The notes under the pieces are model-generated. The model was not told where the DNA came from and searched no databases. It saw only the letters and a program-made list of their open reading frames with translations. The translations under genes were made by a program, and so were the position numbers. Positions 33,846 through 43,156 of a stretch of 62,135 nucleotides of DNA are shown here, in pieces. The stretch comes from Acholeplasmataceae bacterium. Lineage in GTDB: Bacteria; Bacillota_I; Bacilli_A; ML615J-28; CAG-313. Where the stretch lies: assembly GCA_012838945.1 (NCBI GenBank), contig DUOG01000031.1:1-62135 (forward strand). The letters run 5' to 3'. Numbering within the stretch: position 1 is the first letter of the stretch; each line of letters opens with the position of its first letter.

Positions 33846-34601
33846 GTGAAAGTTCTGGACGTCAAAGGAATAAATATGAATTTCTTTACTGAAGACGGCG
33901 AACTGGAAGTACTAGATAATATTTCATTTACGGTAAATAAAGGAGAAATAGTGGCGATTGTTGGACCCAGTGGTTCAGGTAAAACCACCATCTTAAATGT
34001 TATCGCCAAACTACTGACGCCCGTAAGTGGTGAAGTCGAAATTAACGGTGAAATTGGTTATATGTTTCAACGCGACCATCTCTTAGAATGGCGAACAATT
34101 TGGCATAACCTCTTAATTGGTCTTGAGATAAAACATCAAAAAACTCCTCAGCAATGCGAAAAAGTTGAAAATATGTTGCGTAAATATCAATTGTATGATT
34201 TTCGTAATCGTTATCCAAAAGAACTATCTGGTGGAATGAGACAACGAATTGCATTAATTAGGACCCTTGCAATTGATCCAGAAGTTCTTCTTTTAGATGA
34301 ACCTTTTTCATCACTTGATTATCAAACTAGACTTATGGTAAGTGATGATGTCTATAAGATGATTAAGAATGAAAATATTGCTGCTATATTGGTGACTCAT
34401 GACATATCAGAGGCAATATCAATGGCTGATAAGATTATTGTCCTTACTCAAAGACCTGCTTCAATTAAAAATATCCATAAAATCAAATTAACTATCGAAG
34501 GAGAAAAAACACCATTAAAAGCCCGTACGGCTAAAGAGTTTCGTGAATACTTCGATATCATATGGAAGGAGTTGAATGATAATGAAAAAAAACATTATTG
34601 A
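33846..34601 (+). CDS. ABC importer ATPase (SsuB/TauB/ThiZ type)
   Basis: I start at the GTG at 33846, 8 nt after AAGGTG; a TTG at 33810 would extend the N-terminus without a good ribosome site. The 251-residue ATPase has Walker A VGPSGSGKTTI, Q loop YMFQRDHLLEW, signature LSGGMRQRIAL, Walker B VLLLDEPFSSLD and H loop VTHDISEA. The TVNKGEIVAIVG and DHLLEWRTIWHN patterns place it with nitrate/sulfonate/taurine/thiamine-precursor importers. It is the first gene of a three-gene operon and overlaps the permease gene. Confidence 0.9.
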   Translation: MKVLDVKGINMNFFTEDGELEVLDNISFTVNKGEIVAIVGPSGSGKTTILNVIAKLLTPVSGEVEINGEIGYMFQRDHLLEWRTIWHNLLIGLEIKHQKTPQQCEKVENMLRKYQLYDFRNRYPKELSGGMRQRIALIRTLAIDPEVLLLDEPFSSLDYQTRLMVSDDVYKMIKNENIAAILVTHDISEAISMADKIIVLTQRPASIKNIHKIKLTIEGEKTPLKARTAKEFREYFDIIWKELNDNEKKHY

Positions 34602-35379
34602 AAACCCCTTCTTACTAAATAAACGCAAGGAAAAAAGATTAATTCGCTTCTGGCAGATAGGTATTTTTATTACCATTTTATTGTTATGGGAACTACTTTC
34701 AAAATGGGGAGTAATAAATAAGTTTTTATTTAGCAGTCCGAGTGCTATTTATAAACTACTAACAGTTTATCTAAAGAATGGAGAATTATTTCAGCATATT
34801 GGTATTTCATTATTAGAAACGATGCTTGGTCTCATCATTGGAACTTTTTTTGGATTACTTATTGCTGTCATCTTATGGTGGAATAAAACCATTGCTCGAA
34901 TATGTGATCCATTTTTAGTTGTATTAAATGCCCTTCCTAAAACTGCTTTAGCTCCAATAATGATTATTTGGGCAGGAACTGGTCTTAAAGGTATTACTAC
35001 CGTAGCAGTCTCGATATCTTTAATCATAACGATTATTTCTGCTTATAACTACTTTAATCAAATTGAAGAAGAAAAAATAAAGATGCTTAGAAGTTTTGGA
35101 GCCACTAAATGGCAAATACTCCATAAACTCGTACTTCCAAGCAACTTTCCTAATATCATAAATATCATAAAGATTAATATTGGTATGTCTTGGATTGGAG
35201 TAATTGTTGGAGAATTTATTGTATCTCGAAAAGGATTAGGGTTCTTAATAACCTACGGAAGTCAAATCTTCCGATTAGATCTCGTAATGATGGGAGTATT
35301 CATCCTGGCAATTATTGCATATTTAATGTCTGAAGCCGTCAATTTAATAGAAAAGAAATTTAAATCAAAAAGGAGTTAG
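34576..35379 (+). CDS. ABC importer permease (SsuC/TauC/ThiX type)
   Basis: A 267-residue permease with about six membrane segments and the BPD transport loop EEEKIKMLRSFGATKWQILH (EAA-type contact with the ATPase). LNALPKTALAPIMIIWAGTG is the family block of sulfonate/taurine/hydroxymethylpyrimidine permeases. The gene starts inside the 3' end of the ATPase gene, with GAAGGAG upstream; a second ATG six bases on is an alternative start. Confidence 0.9.
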   Translation: MIMKKNIIENPFLLNKRKEKRLIRFWQIGIFITILLLWELLSKWGVINKFLFSSPSAIYKLLTVYLKNGELFQHIGISLLETMLGLIIGTFFGLLIAVILWWNKTIARICDPFLVVLNALPKTALAPIMIIWAGTGLKGITTVAVSISLIITIISAYNYFNQIEEEKIKMLRSFGATKWQILHKLVLPSNFPNIINIIKINIGMSWIGVIVGEFIVSRKGLGFLITYGSQIFRLDLVMMGVFILAIIAYLMSEAVNLIEKKFKSKRS

Positions 35380-35382
35380 AAA

Positions 35383-36387
35383 ATGAAAAGAATCTTTTTG
35401 GTAGCACTAAGTCTACTTTTAGTTATTGGTCTAGTTGGCTGTAATAAAAACAAAAAGATAAAAATTAAGTTGGCTGAAGTTGCCCATTCCGTCTTCTATG
35501 CCCCTCAATATGTAGCTATAACTAATGGTTACTTTGAAGAAGAAGGATTAGAAGTAACCTATGTCAATGTTAATGGTGCTGATAAAGTAATGGCTGCTTT
35601 GCTATCACGTGATTGTCAAATCGGTCTCATGGGGCCAGAAGCCTCGCTATATGTCTATCTTAATGGCGAAGCAGATTATGCAATTAACTTCTGTCAACTT
35701 ACTCAACGAGATGGAAGTTTCATTGTCGGTCGGGAACCTATTGAAAACTTCACTCTAGATATGTTAAAAGGCAAAAGCATCTTGGGGGGTCGTGAAGGCG
35801 GAATGCCAGAAATGACTCTTGAATATGTACTTAAAAACGCCGGATTAACGATTGCACGTAACAGTAATGATGCGGATGTAAATGTGCGAACTGATGTTGC
35901 CTTTGGCTCTATGGCCGGTTCATTCATAGCGAATCAAGGAGATTTCACAACACTTTTTGAGCCAACTGCTACTCAGTTACAACGTGATGGTCTCGGCTAT
36001 GTATTAGGTGCTGTTGGATCTTATTCCGGAGAAGTTCCTTTTACTGCCTATTCAACCACTAAGAGTTACTTCGAGAAGAACCAAGATGTTTTAGAAAAAT
36101 TCACTAGAGCTATTTATAAGGCCCAACAATATGTTCTCAATGCCTCTGATGAATTGGTTGCTGAGGCGATGAAGCCGCATTTTGCTGATATTTCTGACGA
36201 GGACTTATTAGCAGTTGTTCGAAGTTATCGAGCAATAGAAGCGTGGAGACCTAATCCGTACTTTGGTGAAGAAGGATATAACCGTCTGATGGACATTATG
36301 GAACTTGCAGGTTTTCTCGATTCAAGACCACCATACGAAAAACTTGTAAGTAATGTAATTGCAAATAAAATCATAAACGAAAAATAG
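35383..36387 (+). CDS. NMT1/SsuA-type substrate-binding lipoprotein
   Basis: A 334-residue lipoprotein: signal peptide and lipobox LVIGLVGC (Cys near 20) anchor it outside the membrane. The mature part has KLAEVAHSVFYAPQYVAITN, GYFEEEGLEVTYV and SRDCQIGLMGPEASLYVY, the order of the NMT1/THI5-like fold. It delivers an unknown solute to the preceding permease and ATPase; candidates are a thiamine precursor, riboflavin-type precursor or sulfonate. No TPP or FMN riboswitch was found upstream, so I leave the ligand open. It starts 3 bp after the permease gene. Confidence 0.85.
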   Translation: MKRIFLVALSLLLVIGLVGCNKNKKIKIKLAEVAHSVFYAPQYVAITNGYFEEEGLEVTYVNVNGADKVMAALLSRDCQIGLMGPEASLYVYLNGEADYAINFCQLTQRDGSFIVGREPIENFTLDMLKGKSILGGREGGMPEMTLEYVLKNAGLTIARNSNDADVNVRTDVAFGSMAGSFIANQGDFTTLFEPTATQLQRDGLGYVLGAVGSYSGEVPFTAYSTTKSYFEKNQDVLEKFTRAIYKAQQYVLNASDELVAEAMKPHFADISDEDLLAVVRSYRAIEAWRPNPYFGEEGYNRLMDIMELAGFLDSRPPYEKLVSNVIANKIINEK

Positions 36388-36393
36388 ACCAAT

Positions 36394-36429
36394 AAAAAAC
36401 CGGAAATGAAAATATCCGGTTTTAATTTT
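36394..36429. terminator. Bidirectional terminator between the importer operon and the DUF1351 gene
   Basis: AAAACCGGA/TCCGGTTTT, a 9 bp perfect stem with a 10 nt loop, is flanked by A on the left and T on the right, so it can serve both converging operons. Confidence 0.8.
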
Positions 36430-37164
36430 TTATATTCTTTTATATAGATATTGATGCTTTTCTAAAAAATCCATTAATAATTTAAGTTGCTTTTTAGTAC
36501 CTATGACTTCAATTCTTAAAACAGTACTGTCATTTTTAGATTGCTCTTCTTCTTTTAAAACTTTTTCTGCTTGTTTTTCCTCATAGTAAGATTCAAGACT
36601 TTCCGAAAAATCTAAGGTTGATAGGTATTTTTTCTTTAAGGCCATTGCCTTTTCAACATCATCAATTAAATTATCAATAGCTTTCAAATCTTGTTCGGTT
36701 TTATTAATAAAATCTTTAAATTCACTTATTATCCTATCAATTGTAAATGTTTTATTTAGATATTCCGGCCTTAGTACTTTTTCAAAAGGTACCTTTTGAT
36801 AGTTCATATCAATCCATATTTTTTCGATTTCTTTCAATTTTTCTTCGCGAACTTTTAATTCAAAAGATTTAATTTGATTATCAATTGAAGTCACAACTTC
36901 TTCAATCATATCTGTTAATTCCTGTATCTGATTTTCGATTACTTCATAAGGCTTTAAAAATTCATTTTTCAATTCATTTCGGCGATTTCTAATTGCCTTA
37001 AGTACTTTATTTAGCATTGCTCGGGTTTGTTTTGCTTTGGGAAGATCATTAAATGTTACCACTAATCCTTGATATTTTCCAAGCTCATTGATTATTTCAT
37101 TTTTTAAGTCTTCATAATTTATTTCTAAATAGCCTAATTGTTTTGCTATAACCTTTAATTCCAT
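36430..37164 (-). CDS. DUF1351 phage-type protein
   Basis: A 244-residue lysine- and glutamate-rich, largely helical protein from the ATG at 37164. ELKVIAKQLGYLEINYEDLK followed by LGKYQGLVVTFNDLPKAKQT and RRNELKNEFLKPYEVIENQI, then LNKTFTIDRIISEFKDFINK, is the DUF1351 pattern known from phages of Firmicutes, where it lies beside recombination genes. The start overlaps the stop of the preceding small gene (TAATG). No phage structural or integrase genes are nearby, so this is a stray or domesticated phage gene. Confidence 0.82.
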   Translation of the reverse strand: MELKVIAKQLGYLEINYEDLKNEIINELGKYQGLVVTFNDLPKAKQTRAMLNKVLKAIRNRRNELKNEFLKPYEVIENQIQELTDMIEEVVTSIDNQIKSFELKVREEKLKEIEKIWIDMNYQKVPFEKVLRPEYLNKTFTIDRIISEFKDFINKTEQDLKAIDNLIDDVEKAMALKKKYLSTLDFSESLESYYEEKQAEKVLKEEEQSKNDSTVLRIEVIGTKKQLKLLMDFLEKHQYLYKRI

Positions 37165-37430
37165 TATTTTAATCCTCGATAACACTTTTCACAAATGATC
37201 CCAATACCCCCATCTGCGATGAAATCATCAGTATCAATTAACGTTTCTTCTGGAACGATATCGCCACAACATTCACAGATTGCTAGTTTTTCATCTCTCA
37301 TTATTTCTTCTAAAATTTTGTTTAAGTTGTTTCCAGAAACTTGATAAACGGAATTTTTGGTAGCCTTATAATACTCTAGATTAGTATTAACCTCATTTTT
37401 TAACTTCCTGCAAATTTCAATAATCTCCAT
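37164..37430 (-). CDS. Small zinc-ribbon protein, 88 residues
   Basis: I do not recognise the family. The N-terminal half is helical (MEIIEICRKLKNEV) and the C-terminal half has CECCGD...CEKC, a likely zinc ribbon with two cysteine pairs separated by about 25 residues. Translation of the DUF1351 gene is coupled to it. The pair probably came together from a phage or plasmid module. A GGAGGT ribosome site precedes the ATG. Confidence 0.6.
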   Translation of the reverse strand: MEIIEICRKLKNEVNTNLEYYKATKNSVYQVSGNNLNKILEEIMRDEKLAICECCGDIVPEETLIDTDDFIADGGIGIICEKCYRGLK

Positions 37431-37544
37431 AATACCTCCAATAAATTAATTCATTATTTATTGAAAACAATTATTTATTGTTTTTACACTATATCATATC
37501 GAATTTACATTAAAAAATGACTATTGATTTTTAAAATATCAACA

Positions 37545-37568
37545 AAAAGAAAAAGGCCTTTCGGCCTT
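37545..37568 (-). terminator. Terminator overlapping the P-type ATPase stop codon
   Basis: On the minus strand AAGGCC-GAAA-GGCCTT is followed by TTTCTTTTT; the GAAA tetraloop makes it stable. The stop codon (37567-37569) overlaps the stem. Confidence 0.78.
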
Positions 37569-40014
37569 ATTTTAATGCAGTTTGACGTACTTTACGGAGA
37601 TCAAATATTTGTAATATTTTATCGATTGCAACATTTATTAAATAGATAAAGGTATAGGATGTTTGACATAAGATTATTGTGTAGAAATACTCTGTAACAT
37701 CCAATTTAACTAAATCAATATTACCAAAGTACGGATAATTGACATCTGACGCACACAGAAGATACCAGACAATACAAGCAATAAATATTGTTCCAAACAA
37801 TACTGATCGCCAAGCATTAAATGGCTTACAAGCAATAAAGAGAACCATTAAACAGGTAAAACAGGTAGTCAAAACTACAATTGTTATCATATGGCTCGGA
37901 TCCATCCATGCTTGATTTCCTGCCCAGCGATAGGTTATCATCGTATGAATAGCGATTGTCAATGCTCCCGGTAGTGCATTCCGAATAACATTCCATAAGA
38001 AGCGACCTGATATTTTATTTTTATTTGGTTGGAGCGCTAAAAAGAAGGTTGGAATACCTATCGCCAAGAACTCAATCATCGCTAATTGGTCTGGACTAAA
38101 TGGATATAATCGATTATTTGCAGACGGAATAATTTTTAAAATTAAACTTATCGAAATAATAAACGAGAATAAAGTCTTTACAAAAAAGATAGAAGCTGTT
38201 CCTTGAATGTTATTAATTACGCGGCGACCTTCAGCCACAACTTTTGGCATTGATGAGAAATTTGAGTCAAGGAGTACTAGTTGAGCAACATTGCGGACTG
38301 CTTCACTTCCTGATGCCATCGCAATACTACAATCAGATTCTTTTAAAGCTAAAATGTCATTAACCCCGTCACCCGTCATCGCCACTGTATGTTTTTTAGC
38401 TTTCATGGCTTGGATTAATAATTTCTTTTGGTGGGGTTTAACCCGACCAAATACTGTATATTCGTTGGCCGCATCAAGTACTTCTTGATCACTTAAACCA
38501 TCTAAACTGATAAATTTTTCCGCATCTTCGATACCAACTCTCTTAGCAACTTCTGAAACCGTTACTGGATTATCACCAGAAATAACTTTTACTTTAACCC
38601 CATTTTCTCTAAAGTATTTTATAGTGTCATAAGCCTCACGACGAATTTGATCTTGTATCATAATTAATGATACAAGTTTTGGAACCTTTTGAATCTTTCC
38701 ATCTTTCAGTGGATATTGACTATGAACTAACGCAAGAACTCTTAATCCTTGATTAACATATTCATTAATCTCTTCAGCTATCCGATCGTAGTTCCCTCGC
38801 AAGACAAACTCTGGAGCCCCTAAAATATAGGTTCCTTCATCCTTGAAAGTCACAGCACTAAATTTTCGTTCGGATGAGAATGGATAGACTTTAACTGGTT
38901 CTAATTTTTGACCAAAACCAAAGTAGGCTTCAAGGGCTTTTGCGGTTGGGTTCACCTCTTGCAAAGCGGTATTCATCGAACTTACCACATCCGAGATGGT
39001 ATAAGGCGAATTCCTTTTTGGCCCAACATAATTCATAACTGTCATTGTGCCATCAGTAATTGTTCCAGTTTTATCTAAACATAAAACATCAACGTGAGCT
39101 AGCATTTCAATACAGTAGATATCTTGAACTAAGGTTTTGTGTCTTCCTAACCGGATAACCCCAACGAATAAGGCAACACTGGTAAGTAAAAACAATCCTG
39201 CCGGTATCATGCCCAGAAGGGCACCTGATGTTTGAATGATACTATCAGAGAAATCGCCACTGATTTCATATGATTTTTTAAAAAGGAAAAATGCAATAAT
39301 AGGCATCGCCACAACATTGAAACTTAAAATATATCTTAAAGAACGTAAAATTTCTGATTTTGGTTTTGAATAAGACCTTGCTTTATTTGACAAAGTCTCT
39401 ATATAATTATCTTTCCCCACTCGTTCAACTTGAGCATAACAATTTCCCGAAACAACATAGCTTCCAGAATATAAAGTATCACCATAACTCTTTTTTATAG
39501 GAATTGATTCACCTGTCAATTGTGATTCATTTACTTCAATTTCATCTGATAAATTGATCGCATCAGTACATATTTGCTTACCTGGTGTTAGATAAATAAT
39601 GTCATCTAGCACTACTGAATCAACTGATACATCAATCTTTTCTCCATTTCGAACAACCGTTACGGTTGGAGCTGAAATGAGCGAGAGTTGATCAATTATT
39701 TTTTTAGCTTTGTTTTCTTGAATAATACCAATAACGGTATTAGCCAACACAACAATTGAAAACGAGAATTGAGTATAACCTGCCTTTGCAATTAATAGGA
39801 AAACAAAAATGATCATATAGACTATATTAAAAAAAGTAAAAGTATTTCGCAAAATTATTTGAAGTAATGTTTTCGAACTACCTTTATCAATTTTATTAAC
39901 ATAACCACTTTCAACACGACTTGCAACTTCTTCATCATTCAAGCCGTTTTGAATTGACGGTTTATATCTTGGTATATCATAACTAATAGGTTCTTGAAGT
40001 CTACTGTTTTTCAT
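37567..40014 (-). CDS. P-type cation ATPase, CtpE-like
   Basis: An 815-residue P-type ATPase from the ATG at 40014 (GGTGAT upstream). The phosphorylation motif CLDKTGTITDGTM is near residue 314, the actuator LTGES motif (SQLTGESIPIKKSYGD) near 168, and the hinge VAMTGDGVNDILALKESDCS near 547. About ten membrane segments surround these. The short N-terminus without metal-binding domains, and NVAQLVLLDSNFSSMPKVVAEG, resemble the CtpE group, reported as a Ca2+ importer in mycobacteria. Ion specificity here is inference. Monocistronic. Confidence 0.85.
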   Translation of the reverse strand: MKNSRLQEPISYDIPRYKPSIQNGLNDEEVASRVESGYVNKIDKGSSKTLLQIILRNTFTFFNIVYMIIFVFLLIAKAGYTQFSFSIVVLANTVIGIIQENKAKKIIDQLSLISAPTVTVVRNGEKIDVSVDSVVLDDIIYLTPGKQICTDAINLSDEIEVNESQLTGESIPIKKSYGDTLYSGSYVVSGNCYAQVERVGKDNYIETLSNKARSYSKPKSEILRSLRYILSFNVVAMPIIAFFLFKKSYEISGDFSDSIIQTSGALLGMIPAGLFLLTSVALFVGVIRLGRHKTLVQDIYCIEMLAHVDVLCLDKTGTITDGTMTVMNYVGPKRNSPYTISDVVSSMNTALQEVNPTAKALEAYFGFGQKLEPVKVYPFSSERKFSAVTFKDEGTYILGAPEFVLRGNYDRIAEEINEYVNQGLRVLALVHSQYPLKDGKIQKVPKLVSLIMIQDQIRREAYDTIKYFRENGVKVKVISGDNPVTVSEVAKRVGIEDAEKFISLDGLSDQEVLDAANEYTVFGRVKPHQKKLLIQAMKAKKHTVAMTGDGVNDILALKESDCSIAMASGSEAVRNVAQLVLLDSNFSSMPKVVAEGRRVINNIQGTASIFFVKTLFSFIISISLILKIIPSANNRLYPFSPDQLAMIEFLAIGIPTFFLALQPNKNKISGRFLWNVIRNALPGALTIAIHTMITYRWAGNQAWMDPSHMITIVVLTTCFTCLMVLFIACKPFNAWRSVLFGTIFIACIVWYLLCASDVNYPYFGNIDLVKLDVTEYFYTIILCQTSYTFIYLINVAIDKILQIFDLRKVRQTALK

Positions 40015-40115
40015 TCTTATCACCAAATGCTACATTTTTTTACTAAATCTCAATTAATTCTAACATAAACCCTCATTATTTGCAAATATAAAATTAGGAA
40101 ACTTTTAGCAATGAA

Positions 40116-40649
40116 TTATTTGCGTTTACATACTTCTCGCAAATCATCCAAAGAAGCAAAATGATTTAAAACAGAGATACTTGAGTTAACAATGACTCCA
40201 ATAATTATTGCTTCAAACAATAGATAATCAAAACTTTCTTCTTCGGATAAAAACGGTTTAGTAATATCTTCAAATATTCTCAAAATAATGATTAATGAAA
40301 AAGAATTTCTAATAATCACATAAACTAATTCTTCACTATCATAGCCGGGTTTTTTTTCAAGCTTAATAAATAAATCAATGAGTATTTGATTTAATATAGT
40401 TGCTGCAATAATCAATTGATTGGTATCTAAAAAAAGAGCCAAAATGCCCGTGATTCCGCCAGCAATCACATTGGCATAATAAGCCGGTCCTAAGTCGGGA
40501 ACAAACACTTCAGTCATTGGTTCTTTATCTAAGAAATTACTAACAACATTTCCAACATATTGACCAGCAATTCCCGCCATTACTCCAATTGATACCGCTT
40601 CTTTAATCTCTGAACTAGATGGATTTTCTTTGCTTACCTTTGATGACAC
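40116..40649 (-). CDS. Hypothetical membrane protein, 177 residues
   Basis: Not recognised. The N-terminus is polar (SSKVSKENPSSSEIKEA), then VSIGVMAGIAGQYVGNVV, VIAGGITGILALFLDTNQLI, IIIGVIVNSSISVLNHF and one further hydrophobic stretch suggest three to four membrane segments. Two acidic loops contain EDITKPFLSEEESFD. It lies between the P-type ATPase and the fusion ABC pair, with 86-101 bp gaps on each side, so it may be transcribed alone. Confidence 0.55.
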   Translation of the reverse strand: MSSKVSKENPSSSEIKEAVSIGVMAGIAGQYVGNVVSNFLDKEPMTEVFVPDLGPAYYANVIAGGITGILALFLDTNQLIIAATILNQILIDLFIKLEKKPGYDSEELVYVIIRNSFSLIIILRIFEDITKPFLSEEESFDYLLFEAIIIGVIVNSSISVLNHFASLDDLREVCKRK

Positions 40650-40711
40650 TCTGCTTCGCTCCTCATTTTAGATTATTCTAACACTCTTATAAAAGATACA
40701 ATAATCTAATC

Positions 40712-40737
40712 AAAAAACTGCCCGAAGGCAGTTTTTT
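40712..40737 (-). terminator. Terminator overlapping the end of the second fusion ABC gene
   Basis: AAAAAACTGCC/GGCAGTTTTTT forms an 11 bp perfect stem with a UUCG loop on the minus strand. The gene stop (40736-40738) overlaps it. Confidence 0.85.
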
Positions 40738-43147
40738 AGATATCATATTTGCTTATTATTTCTCTTGGAGTATTTCGTAGCAATCGATAAACTGGGAAAA
40801 GTCCTGTAATAAAATTCAAGAGATATATTATTAAAATTCCTGATATGAAAATTAGATTGTTCCATTCAAATATAGTGAATGCACCTGCTACACTATTTAC
40901 TTTATAAATGATGTAGGCCGCTAAGAGATATCCCGGTATTGACACTAGGGTCGTTAATGTCAATATTTCAGCGATAAACATTAAGTAAACATTAAACCTA
41001 GTCATACCAAGGGCGCGATAAATACCAATTTCATTAATTCTACTTATAAGGCTAGAGCGCATTAAGAAATACAAATATATTAGCGAGGCAAATACTACAC
41101 CCACGGTAAAGATTGAGGATACGGTAAGTAGAATAATACGATTTTGTCTATATTGATCATAGCTTAATTCATAGACACTATCAACTATTATCTTATCGGT
41201 ACTGATATTTTCAACTGTAGTTTGTGGGTCAGTTGAATAAACATAATATGTATCGTAACTTTCAATGCTATGGGCCACTTCAATTTTTCTAAAAGCATTA
41301 GGAGTAATCACATATTGTGCTAAGTTATCATCTTCATCTTTTGGTGTAAAATACCCTTTCACAATAAATTTTTGATTATTTTCTAATACTAATTCAGTAC
41401 CAATTGGTGCCTTTCCTTCACGAACTAAAATTTCATTATCAGCCAAGGTTTCAACCGTAGTATTGACATCTTCTAATTTGCGATAGCTTAGTATCTGAGT
41501 ACGTAAGGCTCTAGCATAGAAGTCATCAAAATAAATACTCATATTATTGTTATCAGCAATCCCTACAATGTCAAAAGTAAAGAATGACACTTCTGATTCC
41601 ATGCCATAATCAACCTTGATCTTTTGCTTAAGGAATGCTTCAATCGTAGTTGTACCATAGTATCTATAAGTATATTGTTCAATTAAAGTATCGAATACCA
41701 TTTTATCAATGACTACCTCACGACTATTTTCTGGCAATCTACCACCAATAATATTTAAATCTTGATAGCTTTGCCCAACAATTGAACCTACCATATTTAC
41801 TTGATGATAATAAGTTTCGTAAACACCTAAAAAATACTTTTCAATCGTCATTCGATAAATGCGGTAACTAGAAGAGAATATATCTTTTATTTCGGGACGG
41901 TCTAATAGAGAGAGGGCATATTCCAATTTTTCAGAAGTTTTATGATCCCTGTCATCTACTTCTACTAGATAACGATCTTCATTCAGAAAATCACTTTCAT
42001 TGATCGTATTCAATTTGGAAAATGAACTAATGGCTAAACACAATATAAAGGCCGCAGCAGAAAAGCCGACTAACATAATCTTTCGAAAACGCCCCATATT
42101 GGCTAATTTCATTAATCCCATCTTTATATAATCAAAAAATCTTATCCGAGCTCTCCTACGCTTATATGTATATGGTAACGGTTTAATATTAAAATCATTT
42201 AAAACTAAAGTTTCTTTAGTAATCACTGGACGATGTCCTTCAATTAGTTTTACTTCGGAACTTGAATCTAAAAACTTAACATGAAACTTTTCGGAAGTTG
42301 CTTGAAGATATAAGTTTTTTCCATCCACCACCAATTTTACATCCAAATCAATTTCTTCGTTATTGTATAGTGAAATTCGCAACTTATCTTTTTCAGCAAC
42401 TGTATGTTTTTCTAAGTCACCTAAATAGATGTTCTTTTCATCACTTAGAGATAATTCTTTATTTTCTGTAACATCAGTTACATTAATAATTGAACCATCT
42501 CTAATCTCAATAATTTGGTCGCTATAAAAATGGGCCAAATTTCGGTCGTGAGTAACTAAGATAACCAAACGTGTTTGGGATATTTTTTTAATAATGTTCA
42601 TAATTGCGATGGTGTTTTTCTCATCGAGGTTACCCGTAGGCTCATCAGCGATTATGATATGGGCATCTTTCACTAAAGCCCTAGCAATCGCTACTCGTTG
42701 TTGTTCACCACCTGATAAACTACCAGCTAAACGGTTTTTATATTTTTCCATTCCAACACAACTTAGTGTGTAAAGTGTTTGTTCTTTAATTAAATTTTCA
42801 TCAGTTATCCCTAACAGCCGCAAACTAATAGCAACATTATCAAAGACTGTTTTATCCATAAATAGATTATAGTTTTGGAAAATATATCCAAAATACTGAT
42901 TACGGATGTGATCCCATTTGTTAAAACGATATTTCTCCATTGAAATATTGTCAACTTCAATTACACCACTATCGGTTTTATCAAGTCCACAGATAACATT
43001 AAGAAGGGTGGTTTTTCCACTACCAGATGCACCTAAAATCGTTACAAGTCCTTTTTGTGGGAAATCAATACTAATATCTTTTAATACATGAATTTGATTT
43101 GGTCTTCGTCGATTAAAATATTTATTTAAATTAAAAACTTTTAACAT
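40736..43147 (-). CDS. ABC transporter, fused ATPase and FtsX-type permease (MacB-like)
   Basis: An 803-residue single-chain half-transporter. The ATPase (~1-225) has Walker [12 protein letters not shown], signature [20 protein letters not shown], Walker [16 protein letters not shown] and [10 protein letters not shown] membrane segment near 355-375 ([17 protein letters not shown]) is followed by a large extracytoplasmic domain and three C-terminal segments. This topology matches MacB/LolCDE-like exporters that act on peptides or lipoproteins by mechanotransmission rather than importing. It forms a pair with the gene just upstream (9 bp gap). No periplasmic-type adaptor is present. Substrate unknown. 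Confidence 0.85.
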   Translation of the reverse strand: MLKVFNLNKYFNRRRPNQIHVLKDISIDFPQKGLVTILGASGSGKTTLLNVICGLDKTDSGVIEVDNISMEKYRFNKWDHIRNQYFGYIFQNYNLFMDKTVFDNVAISLRLLGITDENLIKEQTLYTLSCVGMEKYKNRLAGSLSGGEQQRVAIARALVKDAHIIIADEPTGNLDEKNTIAIMNIIKKISQTRLVILVTHDRNLAHFYSDQIIEIRDGSIINVTDVTENKELSLSDEKNIYLGDLEKHTVAEKDKLRISLYNNEEIDLDVKLVVDGKNLYLQATSEKFHVKFLDSSSEVKLIEGHRPVITKETLVLNDFNIKPLPYTYKRRRARIRFFDYIKMGLMKLANMGRFRKIMLVGFSAAAFILCLAISSFSKLNTINESDFLNEDRYLVEVDDRDHKTSEKLEYALSLLDRPEIKDIFSSSYRIYRMTIEKYFLGVYETYYHQVNMVGSIVGQSYQDLNIIGGRLPENSREVVIDKMVFDTLIEQYTYRYYGTTTIEAFLKQKIKVDYGMESEVSFFTFDIVGIADNNNMSIYFDDFYARALRTQILSYRKLEDVNTTVETLADNEILVREGKAPIGTELVLENNQKFIVKGYFTPKDEDDNLAQYVITPNAFRKIEVAHSIESYDTYYVYSTDPQTTVENISTDKIIVDSVYELSYDQYRQNRIILLTVSSIFTVGVVFASLIYLYFLMRSSLISRINEIGIYRALGMTRFNVYLMFIAEILTLTTLVSIPGYLLAAYIIYKVNSVAGAFTIFEWNNLIFISGILIIYLLNFITGLFPVYRLLRNTPREIISKYDI

Positions 43148-43156
43148 ATTCCACCT

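Noticed and set aside
34791-35027. Minus-strand open frame inside the importer permease
   Set aside because: Antisense shadow of a well-supported gene, with no ribosome site.
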